Source: Blastococcus mobilis
GTDB lineage: Bacteria; Actinomycetota; Actinomycetes; Mycobacteriales; Geodermatophilaceae
Assembly: GCF_900188025.1 (NCBI RefSeq)
Contig: NZ_FZNO01000012.1
Location: 1 to 64,000 of the forward strand
Direction: 5' to 3'
Length of the DNA stretch: 64,000 nt
The notes below the pieces were generated by a model. The model worked only from the letters and a program-made list of their open reading frames with translations. It had not been told where the DNA came from and did no database searches. The position numbers and the translations under genes are program-made. Below, piece after piece: positions 35,160 to 42,466 of the stretch. Every line of letters starts with the position of its first letter. The first letter of the stretch is position 1.

Positions 35160-36280
35160 TGCGCATTCCGGGCGGGGACGGGGACGGTGGGGTCGCCGGG
35201 GAACCAACGGCGGGCCGCCCACAGGGCGACGTAGACCAGCGCGACCAGCACCGGTACCTCGATCAGCGGGCCGACGACGCCGGCGAGCGCCTGGCCGCTG
35301 GTGACGCCGAAGGTCCCGATGGCGACGGCGATGGCGAGCTCGAAGTTGTTGCCGGCGGCGGTGAATGCCAGCGTGGTGGTCTTCGCGTACCCGAGCCGCA
35401 GCCGCATGCCGAGCAGGAACGAGCCGCCGAACATGAGTACGAAGTACGCCAGCAGCGGGAGGGCGATCCGGGCGACGTCCCAGGGCTGAGACGTGATCGC
35501 CTCACCCTGCAGCGCGAACAGCATGACGATCGTGAACAGCAGCCCGTACAGCGCGACCGGGCCGATGCGGGGCAGGAAGCGTTGTTCGTACCAGGTTCGG
35601 CCGTTCCGCCGCTCACCCAGCGTGCGGGTCAGGAACCCGGCGACCAGTGGGATGCCGAGGAAGACCAGCACGGAGGCGACGATCGCCCACACGCTGAACT
35701 CCGCTGACGTGGTCGACAGGCCGAGCCAGCCGGGGAGGACCTGAAGGTAGAACCACCCCAGCGCGGCGAAGGCGATGATCTGGAAGACCGAGTTGATCGC
35801 CACGAGGACCGCGGCGGCCTCGCGGTCGCCGCAGGCCAGGTCGTTCCAGATCAGCACCATCGCGATGCAACGGGCCAGGCCGACGATGATCAGACCGGTC
35901 CGGTACTCGGGCAGATCGGGCAACAGCAGCCAGGCGAGGGCGAACATCAGCGCCGGGCCGAGCAGCCAGTTGAGCACGAGTGAGGCGCCCAGCAGCCTCC
36001 GGTCGCCGGTGACCCGGTCGAGCTCGGAGTACCGCACCTTCGCCAGCACCGGGTACATCATCAGCAGCAGGCCGACGGCGATCGGCAGGCTGACGTTGCC
36101 CACCTCGACGGCCGACAGGGCGTCGTCCAGCCCCGGCACCCAGCGGCCCAGCGCCAGGCCCAGCGCCATCGCGGCGATGATCCAGACCGGCAGGAAGCGG
36201 TCGAGGGTGGAGAGCTTCTGGAGGACCGGGGCGTCGTCGGGGACGTCGACCCGGGCGGTCTCCCGGACGGCGTCGCTCAC
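35156..36280 (-). CDS. acr3: Arsenite efflux transporter Acr3
   Basis: 374 residues, ten TM helices, BASS superfamily. Exports arsenite using the proton-motive force. Conserved GLARCIAMVLIWNDLACGD carries the essential Cys in TM4, and GNNFELAIAVAIGTFG carries the Glu of TM9. The GTG start at 36280 overlaps the arsR stop (GTGA, 36277-36280), and the 3' end overlaps arsC by 4 bp, so the unit is translationally coupled. This is an Acr3, not the unrelated ArsB of enterobacteria. Confidence 0.95.
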   Translation of the reverse strand: MSDAVRETARVDVPDDAPVLQKLSTLDRFLPVWIIAAMALGLALGRWVPGLDDALSAVEVGNVSLPIAVGLLLMMYPVLAKVRYSELDRVTGDRRLLGASLVLNWLLGPALMFALAWLLLPDLPEYRTGLIIVGLARCIAMVLIWNDLACGDREAAAVLVAINSVFQIIAFAALGWFYLQVLPGWLGLSTTSAEFSVWAIVASVLVFLGIPLVAGFLTRTLGERRNGRTWYEQRFLPRIGPVALYGLLFTIVMLFALQGEAITSQPWDVARIALPLLAYFVLMFGGSFLLGMRLRLGYAKTTTLAFTAAGNNFELAIAVAIGTFGVTSGQALAGVVGPLIEVPVLVALVYVALWAARRWFPGDPTVPVPARNAQ

Positions 36281-36621
36281 GCCGGGACCGGCATGGTCGT
36301 GTCGAACAGGTTCGCGACGGCGGACAGGGCCTCGGGCTTGACCGCGTAGAAGACCCAGACGCCGCGCTTCTCGCGGTCGAGCAGGCCGGCGGAGTGCAGC
36401 ACCTTCAGGTGGTGGCTGATCGTGGCCTGGGTGAGGTCGAAGGCGTCGTTGAGGTCGCAGACGCACGCCTCGCCCCCGGCGCTCGCGGCGATCAGGCTGA
36501 CCAGCCGCAGCCGCACCGGGTCGGCGAGCGCCTTCAGCAGCGGAGCGACCTGCTCGGCCTGGTTGGCGGACATCGGCGTCCCGGTCAGGGGAGTGCAGCA
36601 GGCCAGGCCCGGGTCGCTCAT
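36277..36621 (-). CDS. arsR: ArsR-family arsenic-responsive repressor
   Basis: 114 residues, winged helix-turn-helix with HTH region LTQATISHHLKVLHSAGLL. Two As(III) ligand sites are visible: the N-terminal vicinal pair Cys8-Cys9 (GLACCTP) and the alpha-3 CVC motif (EACVCDLND). An N-terminal pair plus one alpha-3 Cys resembles the Corynebacterium ArsR1 site. ATG 36621 has AGGAGA at 5-nt spacing; a longer frame upstream has no ribosome-binding site. It represses its own operon and probably the divergent arsI gene through sites in 36640-36755. Confidence 0.92.
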   Translation of the reverse strand: MSDPGLACCTPLTGTPMSANQAEQVAPLLKALADPVRLRLVSLIAASAGGEACVCDLNDAFDLTQATISHHLKVLHSAGLLDREKRGVWVFYAVKPEALSAVANLFDTTMPVPA

Positions 36622-36652
36622 CGGTTCTCCTCGTTCGCAGACATCGGCGACC

Positions 36653-36680
36653 ATCGTACAGACGAGAATCGTATTGACAA
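36653..36680 (-). promoter_or_regulatory. arsR operon promoter (TTGTCA - 16 bp - TACGAT)
   Basis: Read on the minus strand, -35 TTGTCA (36680-36675) and -10 TACGAT (36658-36653) are 16 bp apart, with the arsR ATG 31 bp further. A forward TTGACA (36674-36679) overlaps the -35, but no good forward -10 follows at 17 bp. Confidence 0.5.
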
Positions 36681-36712
36681 CCATCGATGCGAGTGGTCGC
36701 ATGACGGTCAGG

Positions 36713-36730
36713 CATCGACGACCGTCGATG
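36713..36730. promoter_or_regulatory. Inverted repeat, candidate ArsR operator near arsI
   Basis: CATCGAC-GACC-GTCGATG is a perfect 7+7 inverted repeat with a 4-nt spacer, 25 bp before the arsI ATG. A related palindrome CATCGATG sits at 36682-36689, and further ATCG-type half-sites occur in the arsR promoter. Such ATCGA-rich repeats fit ArsR/SmtB dimers; the binding protein is inferred. Confidence 0.5.
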
Positions 36731-36755
36731 TCTTCGATTGAAAGGGGTGCCCACC

Positions 36756-37235
36756 ATGTCCCGCGTCCAGCTGGCCCTCCGTGTCGCCGATCTCGACGCC
36801 GCCGTCGACTTCTACTCGCGGCTGTTCGACGCCACCCCGGCCAAGCGCCGTCCCGGCTACGCCAACTTCGCCATCGCCGAACCGCCGCTGAAGCTGGTCC
36901 TGCTCGAGGGCACCCCCGGCGAGGCGACCCGCCTGGACCACCTCGGCGTGGAGGTTCCCTCCGCCGAGGAGGTCACGGCCGCGACCGCCCGGCTGGCCGA
37001 TGCCGGGCTGGCCACCCGCGTCGAGGACAACACCACCTGCTGCTACGCCGTCCAGGACAAGGTGTGGGTGACCGGTCCGGGTGGCGAGCCGTGGGAGGTC
37101 TACACCGTCACGGGCGACGTACGGCCCGACCTGGAGGGCAGCGCCGAGGCCGAGCCGTCCGCCGTCGCGGGCGACGGCTCGTGCTGCAGGGAGGGGTCCG
37201 ACACCGACGCGCGACTGGCCACCGCCTGCTGCTGA
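36756..37235 (+). CDS. arsI: ArsI/CadI family heavy-metal resistance metalloenzyme (C-As lyase type)
   Basis: 159 residues, vicinal-oxygen-chelate fold. ArsI is an Fe(II) dioxygenase that cleaves the C-As bond of trivalent organoarsenicals such as methylarsenite; the mycobacterial homologue is the cadmium-induced protein CadI. Candidate Fe ligands Gln5, His62 and Glu114 and the arsenic-binding pair Cys95-Cys96 (TTCCYA) are all present, as is the VWVTGPGGEPWEVY motif. The tail contains two more Cys pairs (GSCCREG, ATACC), unusual and possibly metal binding. ATG 36756 with GAAAGGGG upstream. Divergent from arsR, so As-regulated export and demethylation are combined. Confidence 0.92.
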   Translation: MSRVQLALRVADLDAAVDFYSRLFDATPAKRRPGYANFAIAEPPLKLVLLEGTPGEATRLDHLGVEVPSAEEVTAATARLADAGLATRVEDNTTCCYAVQDKVWVTGPGGEPWEVYTVTGDVRPDLEGSAEAEPSAVAGDGSCCREGSDTDARLATACC

Positions 37236-37252
37236 GCCTGACACTGGGTGCT

Positions 37253-37292
37253 ACGAACTGGCGGTGATCGCAGCTGATCACCACCAGTTCGT
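37253..37292 (+). terminator. Long hairpin after arsI
   Basis: ACGAACTGG (37253-37261), then C, then GGTGATC (37263-37269) pairs with GATCACC (37276-37282), A, and CCAGTTCGT (37284-37292): a 17-position stem with one mismatch and a 6-nt loop. It starts 18 nt after the arsI stop and ends 24 nt before the next start, so it could also regulate the coiled-coil gene. Confidence 0.65.
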
Positions 37293-37316
37293 CGCATCCG
37301 ATGCGGAGGCGCTGCC

Positions 37317-38264
37317 ATGGATCTCGACGAGGTGGCCGACGAGCTGTACGAGGTGCCGCCGGAGGAGTTCATCGCTCTCCGCGCGGCTCGCCAGGACGAG
37401 GCGCGGGCCGGCGGTGACAAGGTGCTGGCCACGGCGATCGGGACGCTGCCCAAGCCGTCGACCGCGGCCTGGGTGAGCAACCTGCTGGTGCGTGCGCAAC
37501 GGCCCGAGATCGAGGGCCTCGTCGAGCTCGGGGGGCTGCTCCGGGAGGCGCAGGAGAACCTGGCCGGCGACCAGATGCGGGCGCTGAGCTCCCAGCGCTC
37601 CCAGTTGGTCAGCGCACTCACCCGCCAGGCGTCCGCCCTCGCCCGGGAGCGCGGTCGCCGGATCAGCAGCGCCATCGCCGACCAGGTGGAGGAGACGCTG
37701 CGCGCCGCGATGGCCGACCCCGAGGCGGGGGAGGCGCTGCTCACCGGCCGGCTCACCTCGCCGATGTCCTACAGCGGCCTGGGGACGACGGTGTCGCGAC
37801 CGGACCTCCAGCTCGTCCGGCCCCCGGTGGTGGAGCGCACGCCGCGGCCCGCGGCCACCCCGCAGCGCCCCGCGGCCGACGAACGCAAGCGGGCCCGGGA
37901 GCGGCAGCGGGCGGAGGAGCGCCGCGCGGAGGAGGCGCGACGCCGGCGGGAACTGGCGGAGGCCCTCCGGGCCGCCGAGGAGGCCGCGGACCTGGCCGCG
38001 GAGGCTCAGGCAGCGGCCGAGGACGAACGGCAGCGGATCGACGAACTGGAAGCGCGTCGAGCGTCCCTGGAGTCCCGGGTCGCCGAGCTCGCCGACCAGC
38101 TCGCTCGTGCCGAGGGCGAGGTGACCGAGGTCTCCGCGCAGCTGAAGAGGGCCGAGCGACGGCGGAAGAGCGCCGAGCACGAGGCGGCCGAGGCGGTGGT
38201 CGCCCGTGAGCGCGCCCGCGCCCGGGTGGAGGAACTCGGTGGCAGCGCACCCGATGGAAGCTGA
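37317..38264 (+). CDS. Coiled-coil protein, unknown
   Basis: 315 residues. The N-terminal 150 residues look like a conserved actinobacterial helical domain (EVPPEEFIALRAARQDEARAGGDKV, KPSTAAWVSNLLVR). A Pro-rich linker follows, then about 120 residues of continuous heptad-type coiled coil rich in Arg, Glu and Ala (about 185-305). No signal peptide or TM. The family occurs widely in actinobacteria as an uncharacterised protein. ATG 37317 is preceded by GGAGGC. It converges with the DinB-fold gene 6 bp away. Function unknown. Confidence 0.7.
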   Translation: MDLDEVADELYEVPPEEFIALRAARQDEARAGGDKVLATAIGTLPKPSTAAWVSNLLVRAQRPEIEGLVELGGLLREAQENLAGDQMRALSSQRSQLVSALTRQASALARERGRRISSAIADQVEETLRAAMADPEAGEALLTGRLTSPMSYSGLGTTVSRPDLQLVRPPVVERTPRPAATPQRPAADERKRARERQRAEERRAEEARRRRELAEALRAAEEAADLAAEAQAAAEDERQRIDELEARRASLESRVAELADQLARAEGEVTEVSAQLKRAERRRKSAEHEAAEAVVARERARARVEELGGSAPDGS

Positions 38265-38270
38265 CGAGGT

Positions 38271-38789
38271 TCAGCCCATCGTCTTCTGACCGTCGAGGGA
38301 TTCCCGGACGATGTCGGCGTGCCCGGCATGCTGGGCGGTCTCGGCGACGATGTGGAGGAAGACCCGGCGGGCGGAGCGGACGGCGCCCGGCTGGAACCAC
38401 GGTGCCTCCGGCAGCGGGTGCGAGGCGTCCAGGTCGGGGAGGGTGTGCACCAGCTCGTCGGTGCGCCGCGCGACGTCCTCGTAGTGGGCCAGGACGCCGG
38501 CGAGCGTCTCACCGGGCAGCAGCCGGAACTCCTCCGCCCACTTCTCGAACCCCGCCGGGTCGGTCGGCGTGGCCATCGCCTGTGTTCCCTCGACGATGAA
38601 CCGGGCCCAGTTCGCCTCCTGGTGGGCGACGTGCTTTACCAGCCCGCCCAGGGTGAGCTCGCTGGCGGTGGTCCGCTGCCGCGCCTGGTCGTCGGTGAGC
38701 CCGCGCACCGTGTGCCGCAGGAAGTGCCGGTGCGCCGCCAGGGTCTCCAGCAGGTCGGCCCGCTCGCCGGTGAGGGTGGTGCTCGTCAT
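38271..38789 (-). CDS. DinB-fold (DUF664) metal-dependent protein
   Basis: 172 residues, four-helix DinB/YfiT-like fold. Metal-site His are visible in KHVAHQEANW (about 53-62) and AETAQHAGHADI (about 147-158), the DUF664 pattern. Members include mycothiol- or bacillithiol-dependent transferases, but which reaction this one performs cannot be told. ATG 38789 chosen with GGAGGC 4-8 nt upstream; a longer frame lacks one. Stop 6 bp from the coiled-coil gene. Confidence 0.8.
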   Translation of the reverse strand: MTSTTLTGERADLLETLAAHRHFLRHTVRGLTDDQARQRTTASELTLGGLVKHVAHQEANWARFIVEGTQAMATPTDPAGFEKWAEEFRLLPGETLAGVLAHYEDVARRTDELVHTLPDLDASHPLPEAPWFQPGAVRSARRVFLHIVAETAQHAGHADIVRESLDGQKTMG

Positions 38790-38948
38790 CGCTGCCTCCC
38801 GATGCGTCCCCGTGGGTCCGAACCGGACGGTAGGGGCGGGCAGTGACATCCGGGCCGATCGGCATCCGGCGATGACCTCGGCGCCGAAGAAGGGTCATAC
38901 CCACGACCTAACGTGCGGCGTGCAGACGCCGATCGTGAGGAGGCCGTC

Positions 38949-39131
38949 ATGAGCCCGACCGGTACCAGCCTCGACCAGCTCGACCACGACATCTCGGTCG
39001 CCTACATCGCTCTCGGCGTGGCCCGGTCGTCCTACACCCGCTGCCCGTCGGCCGAGAACGCGCGCCGGGTGGACGAGGCGGAGGGCGCCGTCGACCGCCT
39101 GCTGGACGAGCGGTTCGCCGCGCAGCGGTGA
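38949..39131 (+). CDS. Small helical protein, unknown (60 residues)
   Basis: Begins MSPTGTSLDQLDHDISVAYIA and continues as one or two amphipathic helices (ARSSYTRCPSAENARRVDEAEG; VDRLLDERFAAQR). One Cys. GAGGAGG 6 nt before the ATG makes it a convincing gene. No family recognised. It is 46 bp upstream of the SDR gene, which has its own leaderless-type promoter. Confidence 0.65.
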   Translation: MSPTGTSLDQLDHDISVAYIALGVARSSYTRCPSAENARRVDEAEGAVDRLLDERFAAQR

Positions 39132-39165
39132 CCGCCGCCGGCCTGCGGGGCCCCGAAGCCCTCCC

Positions 39166-39171
39166 TAGCCT
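39166..39171 (+). promoter_or_regulatory. -10 element (TAGCCT) of a probable leaderless SDR promoter
   Basis: TAGCCT is followed by 6 nt and the ATG at 39178, and no ribosome-binding site is present. Confidence 0.5.
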
Positions 39172-39177
39172 GTCCGC

Positions 39178-39984
39178 ATGACCGGGAGCACGGGGCGCGT
39201 CGCGATCATCACCGGCTCCGAGTCGGGTATCGGCCGGGCGATCGCCGTGGCTCTGGCGGAGCAGGGCTGCGACGTCGGCATCACCTGGTACCGCGACGAG
39301 GCGGCAGGGCAGGCGACCGCCGAGGAGGTGCGATCCCTCGGCCGGCGCGCGGAGGTCCGCCACCTCGACCTCACCCGGCTGCCGCAGGCCGCAGACGTCG
39401 TCGACGAGCTGGCCGAGTCCCTCGGCGGGGTCGACGTGCTGGTCAACGATGCGGGCACCGGGCACGTGACCCCGTTGCTGGACCTCGACCTGGCCACCTG
39501 GCGGACGGTGCTGGCCACGGACCTGGACGGGGCCTTCCTCTGTCTGCAGCGCGCCGCCCGGCGGATGGTCGCCGCCGGCCGTGGTGGGCGGATCGTGAAC
39601 ATCACCAGCGTCCACGAGCACCAGCCTCGCGTGGGCGCCGCCGCGTACTGCGCGGCGAAGGGCGGCCTGGGGCTGCTCACCCGGGTCGCCGCGATCGAGC
39701 TGGCCGAGCACGGCATCACCGTCAACGCGGTCGCGCCGGGGGAGATCGCCACGCCGATGACCGGCCAGGAGGACGAGGACCCGACCGGTCCCGGACACGA
39801 GCGCCCCGGTGTCCCGCTGCGGCGGCCCGGCGACGCCCGCGAGGTCGCCGCGGTCGTGGCCTTCCTCGCCTCCGCCGCCGCCGGCTACGTCACCGGGGCA
39901 TCGTGGGCCGTGGACGGCGGCATGCTGCAGATGGGCCCGATGGCCGGCTCGCACCTCGACAGCGACGACTGGCGCCGGCCCTGA
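39178..39984 (+). CDS. Short-chain dehydrogenase/reductase (glucose-1-dehydrogenase-like)
   Basis: 268 residues, classical SDR. Cofactor motif TGSESGIG (residues 13-20), NDAG in place of the usual NNAG, catalytic Ser (ITSVHEHQ) and YCAAKGG (YxxxK), and the PGEIATPM loop. The ITWYRDEA segment after beta-2 suggests NADP preference as in glucose 1-dehydrogenases of Bacillus type. Substrate unknown. Probable leaderless start. It converges with the FAD monooxygenase gene 6 bp away. Confidence 0.88.
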   Translation: MTGSTGRVAIITGSESGIGRAIAVALAEQGCDVGITWYRDEAAGQATAEEVRSLGRRAEVRHLDLTRLPQAADVVDELAESLGGVDVLVNDAGTGHVTPLLDLDLATWRTVLATDLDGAFLCLQRAARRMVAAGRGGRIVNITSVHEHQPRVGAAAYCAAKGGLGLLTRVAAIELAEHGITVNAVAPGEIATPMTGQEDEDPTGPGHERPGVPLRRPGDAREVAAVVAFLASAAAGYVTGASWAVDGGMLQMGPMAGSHLDSDDWRRP

Positions 39985-39990
39985 GCCGGC

Positions 39991-41388
39991 TCACGCGGTG
40001 AGCAGGTCCAGCAACGCGGCGCGGTCGGGACCGGGGGAGGGCCGTGGGGCCGCGTCCCCGTGCCGCTCGATGCCCGCCTGGACGGCCGGTCGGCTCAGGA
40101 CGTCGCGCGGGAAGGTGAGGCAGGTGACGATCTCCAGCAGTCCCCGGTACACGTCGGGGTCGTACATCGCCGCGCTCTGGAACCGGATCATGAGCGGGTC
40201 GGGCGGGGCCGGCGGGATCCCCTGGCGGATGGCGTCCATCTCCGCGGCGCGGGCCCGGTCCGCTCTGACCTGGCTCCAGTAGAACGGGGCAACCACGGCG
40301 TCGGTCCGCTCCTCGTAGACCCGGGCGAGCGTCACGGGGTCGTCGAGGTGGCCGGCCACCGCCCGGCGAAGAAGTTGGGCCTGGGCGAGCCCGACCGACA
40401 GGCCACGGCCGGCCGACGGGTTGGTGCACGCCCAGGCGTCCCCCACCTGGACCACACCGGTCACCACCGGTTCGCCGTCCACGACGAGCCGCCGGTAGCA
40501 GTCCACGACGCCGGCCATGGCGAGGACGCCGGTGATCGGGCGACCGTCGAGCCAGTGCGCCTGCCTCGGGCAGGCGGCCACCACGCGGTCGAAGACCTCG
40601 GGGTTCCGCAGGGCCTTCAGCGGGGTGTCCCTGCTGAGCCCGAGGATCGTCAGCGACCAGGTGCCGTTGTCGCCCTCCAGCGTCAGGATCGAGAAGCTGC
40701 CCATGGGCGTCAGCGCGGCACGCGTCCGGCGCGGCGGCGTGGGCCCGGTGAAGTAGCGCGAGTAGTACACGAGGCTGCTCGTGTCGGACTCGACCTGCGG
40801 CGGACGCGCTCCCAGGGCAGCCAGCCAGTCGACCACGGGCGTGCGCCGGCCCATCGCGTCCACGACGAGATCGGCGGTGAGCTCCTCTCCGGAGGCGGTG
40901 CGCACGCCTGCGGCATGCGGGACGCCGGGGCTCGCCGACGGCCCGGACACGAGCCCGGCGAGCTTGACCCCTCTGCGCACGGTCAGTCCCGGCTGCTCCT
41001 CGGCGGCGCTCGCGACCACGGACTCGAGCACCGGCCGGCGGGCGGTGACGAACCGGATGCGGTCGTCGCCGGGGCGCGAGGCGCGATCGGTCAGCGTGGG
41101 CGGCATCGTCTCCAGGCTGTCCACCCAGACGCCGCCCGCGGCCACGAGCCGGTCCATCAGCCCGGGCAGCTCCGCGTCGCTCACCTCGCGGAACCGGGAG
41201 AACAGCGTGTGCGGCTGGTGGAACTGGGCGACTCCGGTGCGCCGCCAGGACGACCAGGCCTCCGCCGGCGTCCCCGGTGCGCGGTCCGGATCCCCCTCGA
41301 GCACAGTGACCTCGTGGCCGTCGCGCGCCAGCATCATGGCGGTGCACAGGCCGATGACGCTCCCACCGCACACGATCACCGATGCCAT
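39991..41388 (-). CDS. FAD-dependent monooxygenase / squalene-epoxidase-like oxidoreductase
   Basis: 465 residues, group A flavoprotein fold. The N-terminal FAD motif is VCGGSVIGLCTAMMLARDG with EGD at the ribose-binding Glu. The central DG-type region includes AADLVVDAMGRR and the C-terminal GDAWACTNPSAGRGLSVGL is the second FAD-binding motif. Substrate unknown; similar proteins act on aromatics or polyketides, but no biosynthetic cluster is nearby. ATG 41388. The gene stands alone, 81 bp downstream of the GGDEF gene on the same strand. Confidence 0.82.
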   Translation of the reverse strand: MASVIVCGGSVIGLCTAMMLARDGHEVTVLEGDPDRAPGTPAEAWSSWRRTGVAQFHQPHTLFSRFREVSDAELPGLMDRLVAAGGVWVDSLETMPPTLTDRASRPGDDRIRFVTARRPVLESVVASAAEEQPGLTVRRGVKLAGLVSGPSASPGVPHAAGVRTASGEELTADLVVDAMGRRTPVVDWLAALGARPPQVESDTSSLVYYSRYFTGPTPPRRTRAALTPMGSFSILTLEGDNGTWSLTILGLSRDTPLKALRNPEVFDRVVAACPRQAHWLDGRPITGVLAMAGVVDCYRRLVVDGEPVVTGVVQVGDAWACTNPSAGRGLSVGLAQAQLLRRAVAGHLDDPVTLARVYEERTDAVVAPFYWSQVRADRARAAEMDAIRQGIPPAPPDPLMIRFQSAAMYDPDVYRGLLEIVTCLTFPRDVLSRPAVQAGIERHGDAAPRPSPGPDRAALLDLLTA

Positions 41389-41469
41389 GGGGGCCTCCCG
41401 GCGACGGACCTGGCTCCGATCGGCCGACCGTGGCAGGCGGCAGCGCCCCGGGACAGGGTCGTGCGGCCT

Positions 41470-42408
41470 TCAGGCGGTGCGGCCGCCGCGCTTCTGCAGG
41501 TAGAGGTCGGCGTCCGCGCGGGCCAGGACGGCGGGCAGGGTGTCGCCGGGTCGCATGGTCGCGATGCCGACCGACCAGGGGAAGGCGTGGGTCGTCCCCA
41601 GCTGGCGCAGGATCTCCTGGGCGCCGCCCTCGTCGGTGGCCGGGAGGCGCAGGAGGAATTCATCGCCGCCGTATCGGCCCAGCAGGTCGGACTCCCGGAG
41701 CCGGGCCGTCCAGCCGGCGGTGAGGTCGCGCAAGAGCGCGTCGCCGGCGCCGTGCCCGTCGCGGTCGTTGACCTCCTTGAAGCCGTCGAGGTCGAGGATC
41801 GCGACGCTGAGCGGCTCGCCCGTGCGCTCGGCGCGGGCCAGGTGCCGCGCCGCTTCGGTCTCCCACGCCCGGCGGTTCGCCACGCCGGTGAGCGGGTCGG
41901 TGGTGGCGGCCCTGCGCAGGTTCCGGGCGAGCCGACCGTGCGCCTCGGTGAGCGCGACGACCGACACCACGATCGGCGCCCAGGAGGCGGCGAACACATC
42001 GGGCTCCGCGGCGACGGCTCCGGCCGTTGCCAGGACGACGAGGAGCGCGGCGTGCAGCCGGGCCGCCGGCAGGTCGAAGAAGTGGGCGGCGAACAGGCCG
42101 ACGGCGATCAGTGCGGGTCCCAGGCCGACGATCCCGATGGCGGTCACCGACTGCCAGGCGAGGAGCGCGACCAGCACGCCGGCCAGAGCCACGGCGGAAT
42201 GCATCATCCAGTCGCGCAGGCGGAAGCGGAGGCACCAGATCAGCACCCCGCCGCCGAGCCCGGTCGCCGCGAGCACCCACAACAGTCCCACCGGGGTGTC
42301 GCGGTGCATCGGCCAGCGTGTCGAGCTCAGGCACAGCACCCCGCTGACGCCGTACAGCACCGCCAAGAGCAGGGCCGGCGTGCGCCGATCGACAAGCATG
42401 CGCGTCAT
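41470..42408 (-). CDS. Membrane-bound GGDEF diguanylate cyclase
   Basis: 312 residues. Five to six TM helices (about 10-150) without a known extracellular sensor domain, then a GGDEF domain: DPLTGVANRRAWE, DLDGFKEVND, and the active site RYGGDEF. A product-inhibition I-site RESD (RxxD) lies five residues before GGDEF, so the enzyme should be active and feedback inhibited. It makes c-di-GMP, for which the PilZ glycosyltransferase at 31327 is a possible receiver. No EAL domain. Start at ATG 42408, with an ATG 9 nt downstream as alternative. Confidence 0.9.
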   Translation of the reverse strand: MTRMLVDRRTPALLLAVLYGVSGVLCLSSTRWPMHRDTPVGLLWVLAATGLGGGVLIWCLRFRLRDWMMHSAVALAGVLVALLAWQSVTAIGIVGLGPALIAVGLFAAHFFDLPAARLHAALLVVLATAGAVAAEPDVFAASWAPIVVSVVALTEAHGRLARNLRRAATTDPLTGVANRRAWETEAARHLARAERTGEPLSVAILDLDGFKEVNDRDGHGAGDALLRDLTAGWTARLRESDLLGRYGGDEFLLRLPATDEGGAQEILRQLGTTHAFPWSVGIATMRPGDTLPAVLARADADLYLQKRGGRTA

Positions 42409-42466
42409 CCTGCACGCCGATCTCCGGCACCCCGGAGCGCAGCCACCCGGGGGAGTGGCGCGTCGT

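Noticed and set aside
34063-37235. Arsenic island as a recent mobile element
   Set aside because: No transposase, integrase, flanking repeats or base-composition shift seen at its edges.
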